A stretch of 64,000 bases of DNA from Berryella intestinalis. GTDB lineage: Bacteria; Actinomycetota; Coriobacteriia; Coriobacteriales; Eggerthellaceae. Shown piece by piece: positions 55,320 through 64,000 of this stretch. The position numbers were made by a program, and so were the translations under genes. Position 1 is the stretch's first letter, and each line of letters begins with the position of its first letter. The notes under the pieces were generated by a model. It saw only the letters and a program-made list of their open reading frames with translations. It searched no databases and was not told the origin of the DNA. The stretch lies in NCBI RefSeq assembly GCF_000814825.1, contig NZ_CP009302.1:558001-622000 (forward strand), read 5' to 3'.

Positions 55320-56405
55320 GTGGCTTACAGAGAACCTGGCGCCCAGGCGGAAAAGCCCAACCAGCTCACCCGTCGCGTCATGGTCGGGTCGGTTCCCGTC
55401 GGCGGAGGGGCCTCGGTGGCGGTCCAGTCGATGCTGACGGCCGACGCGCTCGACGTCGGGGCGAACGTCTCCCAGATCGAGGCCCTGGCGGAAGCCGGAT
55501 GCGAGATCATCCGCATGGCCGTCCCGCGCCGTTCCTGCCTGGATGCGTTCGAGGAGGTGTGCGCACGCTCGCCGCTTCCCGTGGTCGCCGACGTCCATTT
55601 CGATGCCCAGATCGCCATCGAGGCCGCCCGCCGCGGGGCGGCCAAGCTGCGCATCAACCCGGGAAACATCGGGGGGTGGGATAAGGCCGACCTCGTGCTC
55701 GACGCCGCCGAAGCGGCGGGGATCCCCGTCCGCATCGGCGTGAACGCGGGTTCGCTCGACGAGTCCATCGCCCGCCGCGACGATCTTTCGCTTCCCCAGA
55801 AACTCGCGCTGTCGGCGTCCGAGTACGTGCGGCACTGCGAGCAGCGGGGCTTTCGCGACGTGGTGGTAAGCGCGAAGGCGCACGACGTGATGACTACGGT
55901 GCGCACCTACCGTCAGCTCGCGCGCGACATCCCGCACGTCCCGCTGCACATCGGCGTCACCGAGGCGGGCACCCGGTTCCAAGGGATCGTGAAGTCGGCA
56001 TCGGGTCTGGGCATCCTGCTCGAAGAGGGGATCGGCGACACGATGCGCATCTCGCTCACCGACGATCCCGTCAACGAAGTGCGCGCGTGCTGGACGCTGC
56101 TCTCGGCGCTCGATATGCGTCGCAGGGGCCCCGAGATCATCAGCTGCCCCACGTGCGGGCGCTGCCAGGTCGATCTGATCGGGTTGGCCGAGCGGGTGGA
56201 GGGGCATCTGCGCACGGTGCGCCATCCGGTGAAGGTGGCCGTGATGGGCTGCGTGGTGAACGGTCCCGGCGAGGCGAAAGACGCCGACGTGGGTGTGGCC
56301 TGCGGCAAGGGATCGGCCGTCGTATTCAGGAACGGAGAGGTCGTCCGCAAAGTCCCCGAAGACGAGGTTGTGGGCGCATTGATAGAGGAGATCGAAAAGC
56401 TATGA
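55320..56405 (+). CDS. ispG: 4-hydroxy-3-methylbut-2-enyl diphosphate synthase
   Basis: The enzyme is ~361 residues from GTG at 55320 (GGGGGAAG upstream); GTG at 55290 would add ten residues. It has VPVGGGASVAVQSMLTADA, VADVHFDAQIAIEAARRG and the [4Fe-4S] cysteines in CPTCGRCQ and MGCVVNGPGEA. It is the single-domain bacterial type. It overlaps proS by four bases. Confidence 0.95.
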   Translation: MAYREPGAQAEKPNQLTRRVMVGSVPVGGGASVAVQSMLTADALDVGANVSQIEALAEAGCEIIRMAVPRRSCLDAFEEVCARSPLPVVADVHFDAQIAIEAARRGAAKLRINPGNIGGWDKADLVLDAAEAAGIPVRIGVNAGSLDESIARRDDLSLPQKLALSASEYVRHCEQRGFRDVVVSAKAHDVMTTVRTYRQLARDIPHVPLHIGVTEAGTRFQGIVKSASGLGILLEEGIGDTMRISLTDDPVNEVRACWTLLSALDMRRRGPEIISCPTCGRCQVDLIGLAERVEGHLRTVRHPVKVAVMGCVVNGPGEAKDADVGVACGKGSAVVFRNGEVVRKVPEDEVVGALIEEIEKL

Positions 56406-58153
56406 CGAATATCATCCGCATGAGCAGCCTGTACGCGCCCACTTTGAAGGAGGATCCGTCCGACGCCGAACTCGCGAGCCATAGGCTCCTTCTGCGCGCG
56501 GGCATGATCCGCAAGATGGGCTCGGGCCTGTACACCTTCCTTCCTTTGGGCATGCGCGTTCTGAACAAGATCTCGAACATCGTTTCGGAGGAGATGGACG
56601 CGATCGGCGCCCAGGAGATCATCATGCCTATCCTGCAGCCGGCCGATCTGTGGCACGAGAGCGGCCGCTGGGAAGCCTACGGCCCCGAGCTGATGCGCAT
56701 CTCGGATCGCCATGACGCCGATTTCTGCCTGGGGCCCACCCACGAGGAGATCATCACGGCCCTGGTGCGCAACGAGCTGCGCTCCTACAAAGAGCTGCCC
56801 TTGGCCTTGTACCAGACCCAGATGAAGTACCGCGACGAGATCCGCCCGCGCTTCGGGCTGATGCGCTCGCGCGAGTTCCTCATGAAAGACGCCTACAGCT
56901 TCCACGCCACCCAGGAATCGCTCCAGGAAACCTATGACGACATGAGCGAGGCCTACGGCCGCATCATGGACCGGCTGGGCTTGCAGTGGCGCGCGGTCGA
57001 GGCCGACGGCGGCCAGATCGGTGGAAAGGTGACCATCGAGTTCATGGCGCTCGCCGATGCGGGCGAGGCGTCCATCGTGTACAGCGACAGCGGGTATGCG
57101 GCCGACACCGAGGCGGGCGTGTGCATCGCGCGGCCCACCGAGTACAAGGTGGACGGCATCGAGAAGATCGCCACCCCGGGGGTCCACACCATCGACGAGC
57201 TGGCCGCGTTCCTGGACATCCCCGCAAGCTCCACGGTGAAGGCCCTGTCCGGCAAGGACGGCGAGGGTCGCCTGGCGGTGCTGTTCATCCCCGGCGACCA
57301 CGAGCTGAACGAGCTGAAGGCCGTGCGCGAGCTCGGGGGCTTCACGCTGCTCACCGACGACGAGATGACGGGCTTCGGCCTGAAGAAGGGCTCGATGGGC
57401 CCGGTGGGGCTGCCCAAGGCCGCGCGCCTGGTTGCCGATCGGTCCCTTCAGGGCATCTCGCGCTGGGTCGTGGGCGCCAACGACGACGGATACCATTACG
57501 TGGGAGCGCAGCTCGGCGTGGACTTCGAGATCGACGGCTGGGCCGATTTGTGCGAAGTCCAACCCGGCGACAGCTGCCCGGTGAGCGGCGAGCCCCTGAA
57601 GGGCGCGCGCGGCATCGAGGTCGGGCAGGTGTTCCAGCTGGGCACGAAGTACTCCGAGGCCATGGGCGCCACGTTCATGGACGAGGACGGGAGCGAGAAG
57701 CCGTTCATCATGGGATGCTACGGCGTGGGCGTGTCCCGGGCGCTTGCCGCCGTGGTCGAGCAGTGCCACGACGAGCACGGCATCGCCTGGCCCGCGTCGG
57801 TCGCCCCCGCGCACGTGTGCGTGATTCCCCTGACGGTGAACGACGATACGGTGGGGCCGGCGGCCGAGAAGCTGGCGGCGGAGCTGGCCGAGCTCGGCGT
57901 CGAGGTGGCCATCGACGACCGGAAGGACCGCGCGGGCGTGAAGTTCAACGACGCCGACCTCATCGGCTGGCCCGTCCAGATCATCGTGGGCAAGCGCGGT
58001 CTCGAGGCGGGAACCGTCGAGGTCAAGCATCGCCGCACCGGCGAGAAGAAGGACGTCTCCCTCTCGTCGATCGTCGAGCTGTTCACGTTCGCCCACAAGG
58101 CTGTGCGCCAGGGGGTCAGCCCCCTTACCGCCTACGCCTCCATCCTCCAGTAG
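56402..58153 (+). CDS. proS: Prolyl-tRNA synthetase
   Basis: This 583-residue class II synthetase of bacterial type has motif 2/3 areas in KYRDEIRPRFGLMRSREFLM and MGCYGVGVSRALAAVVEQ. An inserted editing domain lies in between (residues ~230-390, LAAFLDIPASSTVKALSG), and the C-terminal anticodon domain is VEVAIDDRKDRAGVKFNDAD. It starts within the ispG stop (ATGA). Confidence 0.96.
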   Translation: MTNIIRMSSLYAPTLKEDPSDAELASHRLLLRAGMIRKMGSGLYTFLPLGMRVLNKISNIVSEEMDAIGAQEIIMPILQPADLWHESGRWEAYGPELMRISDRHDADFCLGPTHEEIITALVRNELRSYKELPLALYQTQMKYRDEIRPRFGLMRSREFLMKDAYSFHATQESLQETYDDMSEAYGRIMDRLGLQWRAVEADGGQIGGKVTIEFMALADAGEASIVYSDSGYAADTEAGVCIARPTEYKVDGIEKIATPGVHTIDELAAFLDIPASSTVKALSGKDGEGRLAVLFIPGDHELNELKAVRELGGFTLLTDDEMTGFGLKKGSMGPVGLPKAARLVADRSLQGISRWVVGANDDGYHYVGAQLGVDFEIDGWADLCEVQPGDSCPVSGEPLKGARGIEVGQVFQLGTKYSEAMGATFMDEDGSEKPFIMGCYGVGVSRALAAVVEQCHDEHGIAWPASVAPAHVCVIPLTVNDDTVGPAAEKLAAELAELGVEVAIDDRKDRAGVKFNDADLIGWPVQIIVGKRGLEAGTVEVKHRRTGEKKDVSLSSIVELFTFAHKAVRQGVSPLTAYASILQ

Positions 58154-58165
58154 GATCGAAGCGGC

Positions 58166-58819
58166 ATGGCGAGAGCGAAGGCGGTGCTGTTCGACAACGA
58201 CGGCACGCTGGTCGATACGGCGGAACTTCTGCTGAAGACGTTCCGCTATGCGACCAGGGCCGTTTTGAACCGGGAGTTCACCGACGAACAGCTGATGCGC
58301 GGCGTGGGCATCCCGCTTGCGGACCAGATGTACGACTTCACCGACGATCCGGTCGAGGCCGAGGAGCTGCTGCGGGTGTACCGTGCGTACAACAAGACGA
58401 TACACGACGAAATGATTTCGGTGTTTCCCGGGATCCCCGAGCTTTTGCTTGCGTTGGAGCGCGCTGGGATCCGCTTGGGCGTGGTTACGTCCAAGCGCCA
58501 CGACGTGTGCCAGCACGGGCTTGAGATCTGCGGGATCGCCGATCGCTTCGAGTTCGTGGTCGGATCCGACGATTGCAGCGAGCATAAGCCAAAGCCCGGT
58601 CCGGTGCTGTACGGCTGCGAGCTTTTGGGCATTGATCCGTCCGAGGCGGTGTATGTGGGGGACAGCCCCTACGATATCCTCGCCGGCCGGGCGGCGGGCG
58701 TTCGGACCCTGGGGGTGACCTGGGGCGTGTTCTCCCGCCGGCAGATCGCCGAAGCCGCTGAACCGACGTTTTGGGCCCACGATGCTGCGGAGGCCGCGCG
58801 CATCCTGGGCGTTTCGTAG
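58166..58819 (+). CDS. HAD-superfamily phosphatase (Gph/PpaX-like)
   Basis: This 217-residue protein has HAD motif I VLFDNDGTLVDTAE, motif II VVTSKRHD, the lysine in HKPKPGPVLYG and motif IV VYVGDSPYDILAG. A helical cap lies between. It resembles phosphoglycolate or pyrophosphate phosphatases; substrate cannot be fixed. It follows proS by 12 bases and probably shares its mRNA. Confidence 0.9.
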   Translation: MARAKAVLFDNDGTLVDTAELLLKTFRYATRAVLNREFTDEQLMRGVGIPLADQMYDFTDDPVEAEELLRVYRAYNKTIHDEMISVFPGIPELLLALERAGIRLGVVTSKRHDVCQHGLEICGIADRFEFVVGSDDCSEHKPKPGPVLYGCELLGIDPSEAVYVGDSPYDILAGRAAGVRTLGVTWGVFSRRQIAEAAEPTFWAHDAAEAARILGVS

Positions 58820-58833
58820 AAAGAAGAGGGCAT

Positions 58834-59766
58834 ATGGGTTTCGGATCGTGCGAACCGATCGCCGACGACGCCGCCGCGGCTGCGGGGGTCGGTCGGTTGG
58901 AGGCGATCGACTTTGCGCGGGGCGCCCGCGATATGGAAGAGCTCGGCCGCATCCGCTGCGGACGGGACGAAGGCGAGCTTCGCCCGGTTATGCTGGTCGC
59001 CAGTTTCGGCACCAGCTATAACGACAACCGCGCAGACACCATCGGCGCGATCGAGTGCGCTTTGGCCGCTGCGTTTCCGCGCTTCGAAGTGCGCCGGGCG
59101 TTCACGGCGCTCGAGATTATCGAGAAGCTCGCCCAGCGCGACGGATACCGGGTGGACACGGTGGAGCAGGCTCTCGCCCGCTGCGATGAAGACGGCGTCC
59201 GCGAGGTGTACGTGCTTCCCACCCACCTCATTCCCGGGCGCGAATACGCCGACGCCCGCCGCGCGGTCGAGGGGTTCTCGGGACGCTTCGACGTGCTGAA
59301 GATGGCCGGGCCGCTCCTCGATTCCCCCGACGACATCGACCGCGTGATCGAGGCCTGCGTCGAGGCCATGGACCCTTCGGGAGGCGAGGGGGAGACTGCG
59401 CTGTGCCTGATGGGCCACGGGACCAACGTCGCGGCCAACGCAGTGTACTTCGCCGTGCGCGACGCGCTTGCGCTCAAGGGTCCGTTTCGCCATTTCATTG
59501 GTACGGTGGAGGGCACGCCCACGCTCGAGGACGCGGTTGGGGAGATGGTCGCCGCCGGGGCGCGCCGCGCAGTGCTGAGGCCGCTTATGGTGGTGGCGGG
59601 CGATCATGCGAACAACGACATGGCCGACGCGGACGATCCCGAATCGCTGGCGGGGATGCTGTCGGCTCGCGGGGTCGATGTGGAATGCCAGGTGGAGGGG
59701 TTGGGCCAGCTTCCCGCTATCCGCGCGCTGTACGTCGAGCACGCGCACACGATGGTCGAAGGGTAG
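58834..59766 (+). CDS. cbiK: Sirohydrochlorin cobaltochelatase
   Basis: This 310-residue protein matches anaerobic CbiK. It has PVMLVASFGTSYNDNRADTI, EVYVLPTHLIPGREY, LMGHGTNVAANAVYFAV (metal-binding His) and VVAGDHANNDMA (second His). An N-terminal ~50-residue extension is not typical and lacks a signal peptide. It inserts cobalt into precorrin/sirohydrochlorin in B12 synthesis, although no other cob/cbi gene is adjacent. Confidence 0.92.
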   Translation: MGFGSCEPIADDAAAAAGVGRLEAIDFARGARDMEELGRIRCGRDEGELRPVMLVASFGTSYNDNRADTIGAIECALAAAFPRFEVRRAFTALEIIEKLAQRDGYRVDTVEQALARCDEDGVREVYVLPTHLIPGREYADARRAVEGFSGRFDVLKMAGPLLDSPDDIDRVIEACVEAMDPSGGEGETALCLMGHGTNVAANAVYFAVRDALALKGPFRHFIGTVEGTPTLEDAVGEMVAAGARRAVLRPLMVVAGDHANNDMADADDPESLAGMLSARGVDVECQVEGLGQLPAIRALYVEHAHTMVEG

Positions 59767-59824
59767 GGACCTCCTCTTTCGGCGAGCGACACCGCGTTGG
59801 AAGGAAGGCCGCACGCGCGCCGAA

Positions 59825-59861
59825 GGCCCCGCTGCGAAGACAGTGCGTTTCCGGCGGGGCC
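59825..59861. terminator. Hairpin between convergent cbiK and pirin genes
   Basis: GGCCCCGC (59825-59832) pairs with GCGGGGCC (59854-59861) across a 21-base loop. It has no T-run, but its location between convergent genes suggests termination. Confidence 0.45.
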
Positions 59862-59878
59862 CTCGGCGGCTGCTGCTG

Positions 59879-60724
59879 CTAAGCGTCGAAGCGGATCTTG
59901 CCCTTGATGAAAGTTCCGCGATCGAGTTCGTCGAAGGCCTCCAGCAGCCCGGCGCGGGTGTCCATGACGATGGGTCCGCCCCAATGGACCGGCTCATCGA
60001 GCCGCTGCGAGCTCATGACCAGGACTTGGGCGGGTGTGTCGCCGGTCTCGACGGACAGGGTGTCGCCTTCGGTGAGCTTTACCGCTGTTTTCTCCTCGAT
60101 GGGCTCTCCGGCGATGCGGCAGTCGCCCAGCAGCGTGAACGCCATGACCGACCGATCCCGCTCGAAATCGAGGACGACGTGCGCGTGCGGCTCGAGTTCG
60201 AGCGCATAGTAATCGAAGGGCAGGTGCGGCGCCTCGAACCCCGTGCGCCCCTTGTACGATCCCGCGACGAGCCGCAAAACGCCGCCTTCGATCTCGATAT
60301 CCTCGATCTGGCCCTTCCTGATGGGATGGTAGGCGGGCTCGCACATCTTCTCGTCCGCCGGGAGGTTCAGCCACAGCTGCACGCCCAGCATGCGCTCGCA
60401 TGCGGGGAGCCTCTCTTCGTGCATGATGCCCGAACCGGCCGTCATCCACTGCACCTCGCCGTCGGAGATGGTGTCCTCGTTGCCGAGGCTGTCCAGGTGG
60501 GTCATCTTGCCGCGTGCGAGGTACGAGATGGTCTCGATTCCGCGGTGCGGGTGCAGGGGGAACCCCGCCGTGTAGTCGTCGGGGTCGGTGCTGTCGAACG
60601 AGTCGAGCATGAGGATGGGGTCGAACTCGTCGACGGAGTGGTCCCCCAAAACGCGAACGAGGCTCACGCCCGCACCGTCCTGCGTGCGGTATCCGACCAC
60701 TTTGCTCTTCACCGTGCGTTCCAT
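59879..60724 (-). CDS. Pirin-family protein
   Basis: This 281-residue bicupin has the pirin N-terminal metal site FPLHPHRGIETISYLARG and MTAGSGIMHEE with its histidine and glutamate ligands. The second cupin (YYALELEPHAHVVLDFE) is degenerate. Bacterial pirins include quercetinases and redox-linked regulators; the role here is open. GAGAGGAACATC precedes the ATG at 60724. Confidence 0.92.
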   Translation of the reverse strand: MERTVKSKVVGYRTQDGAGVSLVRVLGDHSVDEFDPILMLDSFDSTDPDDYTAGFPLHPHRGIETISYLARGKMTHLDSLGNEDTISDGEVQWMTAGSGIMHEERLPACERMLGVQLWLNLPADEKMCEPAYHPIRKGQIEDIEIEGGVLRLVAGSYKGRTGFEAPHLPFDYYALELEPHAHVVLDFERDRSVMAFTLLGDCRIAGEPIEEKTAVKLTEGDTLSVETGDTPAQVLVMSSQRLDEPVHWGGPIVMDTRAGLLEAFDELDRGTFIKGKIRFDA

Positions 60725-60859
60725 GATGTTCCTCTCTTTTCGGTCTGTCCCTCCCAGTGTAGGGAACGAGCCGGAGGGCAAGCCGCGCGCAGGGCCCGGC
60801 GTCACGCTCTCGTGGGGAAACGGAAACGGTGGCGAATACGCGTCGTGGACGGCGCGTTC

Positions 60860-61705
60860 CTATGCGCCGGCCGCTTCGATGACGTGGCTTGCCAAAACGC
60901 TGGTGGTCACGGCCCCCACGCCTCCGGGAACGGGGGTGATGGCGCCCACGAGGGGCTCGACCTCGTCGAACCTCACGTCGCCGACCAGCTTGCCCTTCTC
61001 GTCGCTCCAGTTCGTCCCAACGTCAATGACGGTCTGGCCGGCGCCGAAGTACTCCGCGCCGATCGATTCAGCGCGCCCGATGGCCACGATCACGATATCG
61101 GCCGCGCGGGTGAGGGCGGGCGCGTCGTTCGTGCGCGAGTGGCAGATGGTGGGCGTTGCGTTCTCGTGCAGCAGCAGCATGGCCACGGGCCGTCCGATGA
61201 CGAGGCTGCGTCCCAGCACGGCCACGTGCTTGCCGGCCGTCTCGATGCCGTAGTGCTTCAGGATCTCGAGGCAGGCCTGCGCGGTGCAGGGGGCGAACCC
61301 GTCGCTCGATCCCGCGAACACCCCTGCGAGCGATCCGGCGGTCGCCGCATCGACGTCCTTGCGGGAATCGAGCGTGGCGGCGGCCTTGTCGAGGTCGAGG
61401 TGCGCGGGCAGGGGGCTGAGCATCAGGACGCCGTGGACGCCCGCATCGGCGTTCAGGTTGCGGATGGCGTCGAGCAGCTCTTCTTGGGCGCAGGTCTCAG
61501 GCAGGCGGATGTGCCGCACCTCGATCCCGATGCCCTCGCAGCGCTTCGTCGCACCGCGCTCGTAGGCGATCTGGTCTTCTCTCTCTCCCACGCGCAGCAC
61601 GGCGAGGGTGGGAACGGTGCCGGAGTCGCGCAGGCGGCGGGCTTGGTCGCTGAGGCGTTCCTTCATCGCTGCGGCGACGTCTTTTCCGGACAGGAGCATG
61701 GCCAT
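60860..61705 (-). CDS. folD: Methylenetetrahydrofolate dehydrogenase / cyclohydrolase
   Basis: This 281-residue bifunctional enzyme has VLRVGEREDQIAYERG (catalytic Tyr/Lys area is AYERGATKRCE, an uncommon variant of YxxxK). The NADP-binding loop is AVLGRSLVIGRPVAMLL and the C-terminus has TPVPGGVGAVTTSVL. ATG at 61705 follows AAAGGA. It acts with fchA and fhs upstream in the same direction, interconverting one-carbon folates. Confidence 0.94.
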   Translation of the reverse strand: MAMLLSGKDVAAAMKERLSDQARRLRDSGTVPTLAVLRVGEREDQIAYERGATKRCEGIGIEVRHIRLPETCAQEELLDAIRNLNADAGVHGVLMLSPLPAHLDLDKAAATLDSRKDVDAATAGSLAGVFAGSSDGFAPCTAQACLEILKHYGIETAGKHVAVLGRSLVIGRPVAMLLLHENATPTICHSRTNDAPALTRAADIVIVAIGRAESIGAEYFGAGQTVIDVGTNWSDEKGKLVGDVRFDEVEPLVGAITPVPGGVGAVTTSVLASHVIEAAGA

Positions 61706-61759
61706 GGCGGGTTCCTTTCCCAAGGGGTGGGTCGAGCGGGCGGCTCGCGGTCTTTTCGG

Positions 61760-62386
61760 CTAGCGGGGGCTTCGCACCGCGTCCATGACGGATGCGAGCG
61801 TTTCGTCGGCGAGGGGCCCGTACGTTGCGAGCAGTTCGTCGGCCTCGGATTCCAGCTGGTCGGCGCAGGCGCGGTCGGTCATCGACTTGGTGTTGATGAA
61901 CACGCTGAGGCTCGCGCTTTGCAGGGCGGCCCTGCAAAGCGCCGCACCCGCTCCGACGTCGGACAGGGCGAGCCTCGATCCGATCTGCGCCATGCGGGCA
62001 TGCACGGCGATTCCGCGGGCCGCCAGGCGCATGATGTCGAGCGGCGGCGTACAGGCGGTCTTCAGGGCGGCTTCCATGATGCGCTCCCTGTCGGGATCGT
62101 CCTTTGCGATCCCGTAGGCTCTCGACAGCGGGGCGAACGCCTCGGCATCGGCATCGATCGCCGCTTTGAGCGCTGCGGAGAGCCCGGCGGCCTCCTCGAC
62201 GAGCGCGGCCGCCTCGGCTTCTACATCGGCGTACTTCTTCTTCCCGATGGTGAGGTTGCCCACCATGCCGGCGAGGTCGCACCCGAGCGCCCCGGCCAGC
62301 GCGGCTGCCCCGCCCCCTCCGGGAACGGCGTCCTTCGAGGCCAGCTTACGGGAAAAATCGTCGATCGCGTCGGTGCGAAACGTCAC
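61760..62386 (-). CDS. fchA: Formiminotetrahydrofolate cyclodeaminase / methenyl-THF cyclohydrolase-like
   Basis: This 208-residue FTCD-type helical protein has DFSRKLASKDAVPGGGGAAALAGALG, the signature near its start, then MVGNLTIGKKKYADVEAE. GGAGGT lies six bases before GTG 62386. Free-standing versions are called FchA in Clostridia and generate methenyl-THF. It lies between fhs and folD, a set able to run formate assimilation or purine-ring degradation. Confidence 0.9.
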   Translation of the reverse strand: MTFRTDAIDDFSRKLASKDAVPGGGGAAALAGALGCDLAGMVGNLTIGKKKYADVEAEAAALVEEAAGLSAALKAAIDADAEAFAPLSRAYGIAKDDPDRERIMEAALKTACTPPLDIMRLAARGIAVHARMAQIGSRLALSDVGAGAALCRAALQSASLSVFINTKSMTDRACADQLESEADELLATYGPLADETLASVMDAVRSPR

Positions 62387-62520
62387 GGGGTACCTCCTTG
62401 GTGGGTTCGACGGCATGCGCGTATGATAGCGAAACGAACGGCTCCCGCGCGTGCGGGCGGCCGTTCGTTTCGGTGAAGTCCTCGGTTTCCATGGAAGCGC
62501 CCCGAAGGGCGCGGCTGCCT

Positions 62521-64000
62521 TTAGAAGAGCCCGACGATGCGACCCGTCTCGTCGACGTCGATGCGCTCGGCGGCAGGGGACTTGCCCAGCCCCGGCATGG
62601 TCATGATGCTGCCGGTGAGCGCCACGACGAAGCCGGCGCCGGCGCTTACCTTCACGTCGCGCACAGAGATGCGGAAACCGCGCGGGGCGCCGATGCGCGC
62701 GGCGTCGTCGGTGAAGCTGGCGGGCGTCTTCGCCATGCAGACGGGGAGCTTCCCGAAACCGAGGGATTCGAGCTTGGCGATCTCCTTGAGCACCTTCGGC
62801 TCGATCGTCACGCCTTCGGCTCGGTAGATGCGCTTCGCGATGGCCTCGATCTTGTCGGCGATCCCGGCCTCGGCGTCGTAGGCGAATTCCAGCTCGCTTT
62901 CCTGCTCGCACAGGCGGACGACCTCTTCGGCAAGCGCCGCTCCGCCCGCTCCGCCTTTTTCCCACACTTCGGACAGAGCGACGTTCACGCCCAGTTCGCG
63001 GCAGCGATCCGCGATGAGGGCGACCTCGGCGTCGGTGTCGGTGGGGAAGCGGTTGATGGCCACGACGCAGGGCAGCTTGAATACGCCGGTGACGTTTTCG
63101 ACGTGCTGCAGCAGGTTGGGCAGACCTGCCTCGAGCGCTTCGAGGTTCTCGTCTCCCAGCTGCTTCTTATCGGCTCCGCCGTGCATCTTCAGCGCGCGGA
63201 CGGTGGCGACCACCACGACGGCGCTGGGGCGCACGCCCGTGAGGCGGCACTTGATGTCGAGGAACTTCTCGGCCCCCAGGTCGGCGCCGAACCCCGCCTC
63301 GGTTACCGTGTAGTCGCCCAAAGCGAGCGCCATGTTGGTCGCCATGATGGAGTTGCAGCCGTGGGCGATGTTGGCGAAGGGGCCGCCGTGGACGAAGGCG
63401 GGCGTGCCCTCGAGGGTCTGGACCAGGTTCGGCTTCAGCGCGTCTTTCAGAAGCGCGGCCATCGCGCCCTGGGCGTTCAGCTGGCCGGCGGTGATGGGCT
63501 GGTCGTCAAAGGTGTATCCGACCACCATGCGCGCGAGACGCTCTTTGAGGTCGCTGATGCTGGTGGACAGGCAGAACACGGCCATGATCTCGCTTGCGAC
63601 GGTGATGTCGAACCCGTCTTGGCGCGGGAACCCGTTCACCTTGCCGCCCAGGCCCACCACGATCTCGCGCAGGGCTCGGTCGTTCATGTCCACGGCGCGC
63701 TTCCAGGTGATCTTGCGCGCGTCGAACCCGAGCGCGTTGCCCTGGTGGATGTGGTTGTCGATCATGGCCGCGAGCAGGTTGTTGGCGGCTCCGATGGCAT
63801 GGAAGTCGCCGGTGAAGTGCAAGTTGATGTCTTCCATGGGAACGACCTGGGCGTATCCGCCCCCGGCCGCGCCCCCCTTGATGCCGAACACCGGTCCGAG
63901 GGACGGTTCGCGCAGGGCGATGACCGTCTTTTTCCCCATGCGGGAAAGCGCGTCGCCCAAACCGACCGTCGTCGTGGTCTTCCCCTCGCCGGCGGCGGTG
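62521..64000 (-). CDS. fhs: Formate-tetrahydrofolate ligase, 5' end outside window
   Basis: The 493 visible codons start inside the P-loop ([18 protein letters not shown], read from the right edge) and run to the stop at 62521. They include [35 protein letters not shown] and [14 protein letters not shown]. About 60 N-terminal residues are missing from the window. It activates formate to 10-formyl-THF with ATP, the first folate step of the methyl branch of the Wood-Ljungdahl pathway. Confidence 0.96.
   Translation of the reverse strand, partial: TAAGEGKTTTTVGLGDALSRMGKKTVIALREPSLGPVFGIKGGAAGGGYAQVVPMEDINLHFTGDFHAIGAANNLLAAMIDNHIHQGNALGFDARKITWKRAVDMNDRALREIVVGLGGKVNGFPRQDGFDITVASEIMAVFCLSTSISDLKERLARMVVGYTFDDQPITAGQLNAQGAMAALLKDALKPNLVQTLEGTPAFVHGGPFANIAHGCNSIMATNMALALGDYTVTEAGFGADLGAEKFLDIKCRLTGVRPSAVVVVATVRALKMHGGADKKQLGDENLEALEAGLPNLLQHVENVTGVFKLPCVVAINRFPTDTDAEVALIADRCRELGVNVALSEVWEKGGAGGAALAEEVVRLCEQESELEFAYDAEAGIADKIEAIAKRIYRAEGVTIEPKVLKEIAKLESLGFGKLPVCMAKTPASFTDDAARIGAPRGFRISVRDVKVSAGAGFVVALTGSIMTMPGLGKSPAAERIDVDETGRIVGLF

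Noticed and set aside
59606-62476. 956-codon plus-strand ORF over the pirin/folD region
   Set aside because: Opposite-strand shadow; pirin, FolD and FchA motifs occur on the minus strand.

Overview
The window is high-GC DNA (about two-thirds G+C by eye) from an anaerobic actinobacterium. It fits the Coriobacteriia, most likely family Eggerthellaceae (Eggerthella/Gordonibacter type). This placement is inferred from protein style and gene content: a one-carbon folate set (fhs, fchA, folD), an anaerobic cobaltochelatase CbiK, an M16C peptidase, and a pyrH-frr-uppS-cdsA-dxr-rseP-ispG-proS block. No 16S or species marker is present.

Layout: (1) 1-476 is the 3' end of a host radical-SAM gene. (2) 477-551 is tRNA-Thr(UGU), the integration target. 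(3) 507-35254 is a complete-looking temperate siphovirus prophage of about 34.7 kb, bounded by 83-bp direct repeats made of the tRNA 3' half plus its terminator. (4) 35255-35853 is gene-poor and carries two mirror-image pairs of a 28-bp repeat. (5) 35854-64000 is host chromosome: pyrE, murI, a large membrane lipoprotein, comF, two solute-binding proteins, an M16C protease, an amino-acid ABC transporter, an HtrA protease, the pyrH-to-proS block, a HAD phosphatase, cbiK, a pirin, and folD-fchA-fhs (fhs runs off the right edge).

Prophage organisation: a leftward, AT-richer lysogeny operon reads cI repressor, BspA-type leucine-rich-repeat protein, DEDDh exonuclease-TerB-BRCT protein, a RexA-like protein, a four-helix RexB-like membrane protein, then integrase 1. 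A cro-like gene faces it, flanked by two copies of a 17-bp operator. The rightward early region has boxA-like antitermination motifs, small regulators, a second tyrosine recombinase, ssb, a replication protein gene with iteron-like repeats, a frameshifted DnaC-type ATPase and many small overlapping genes. It also has a deletion remnant of a Dcm methylase and two Gly/Tyr-repeat proteins. An ArpU/sigma-like late regulator is followed by a strong promoter and a terminator, a layout that suggests antitermination control of the late genes. The late genes run HNH, TerS, TerL, portal, ClpP-type protease, HK97 capsid, connectors, major tail, G/T chaperones, tape measure, Dit, collar fibre, tail endopeptidase/fibre, coiled-coil membrane protein, holin and GH25 lysin. 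A leftward moron between regulator and terminase encodes a small (ribbon-helix-helix-like) protein and two tiny membrane peptides.

The best candidate for an undescribed system is the lysogen-expressed block between cI and integrase 1 (1810-5200). It couples an LRR protein to a DnaQ/TerB/BRCT nuclease and adds a RexA/RexB-like pair, in the position where lambda carries rexAB.
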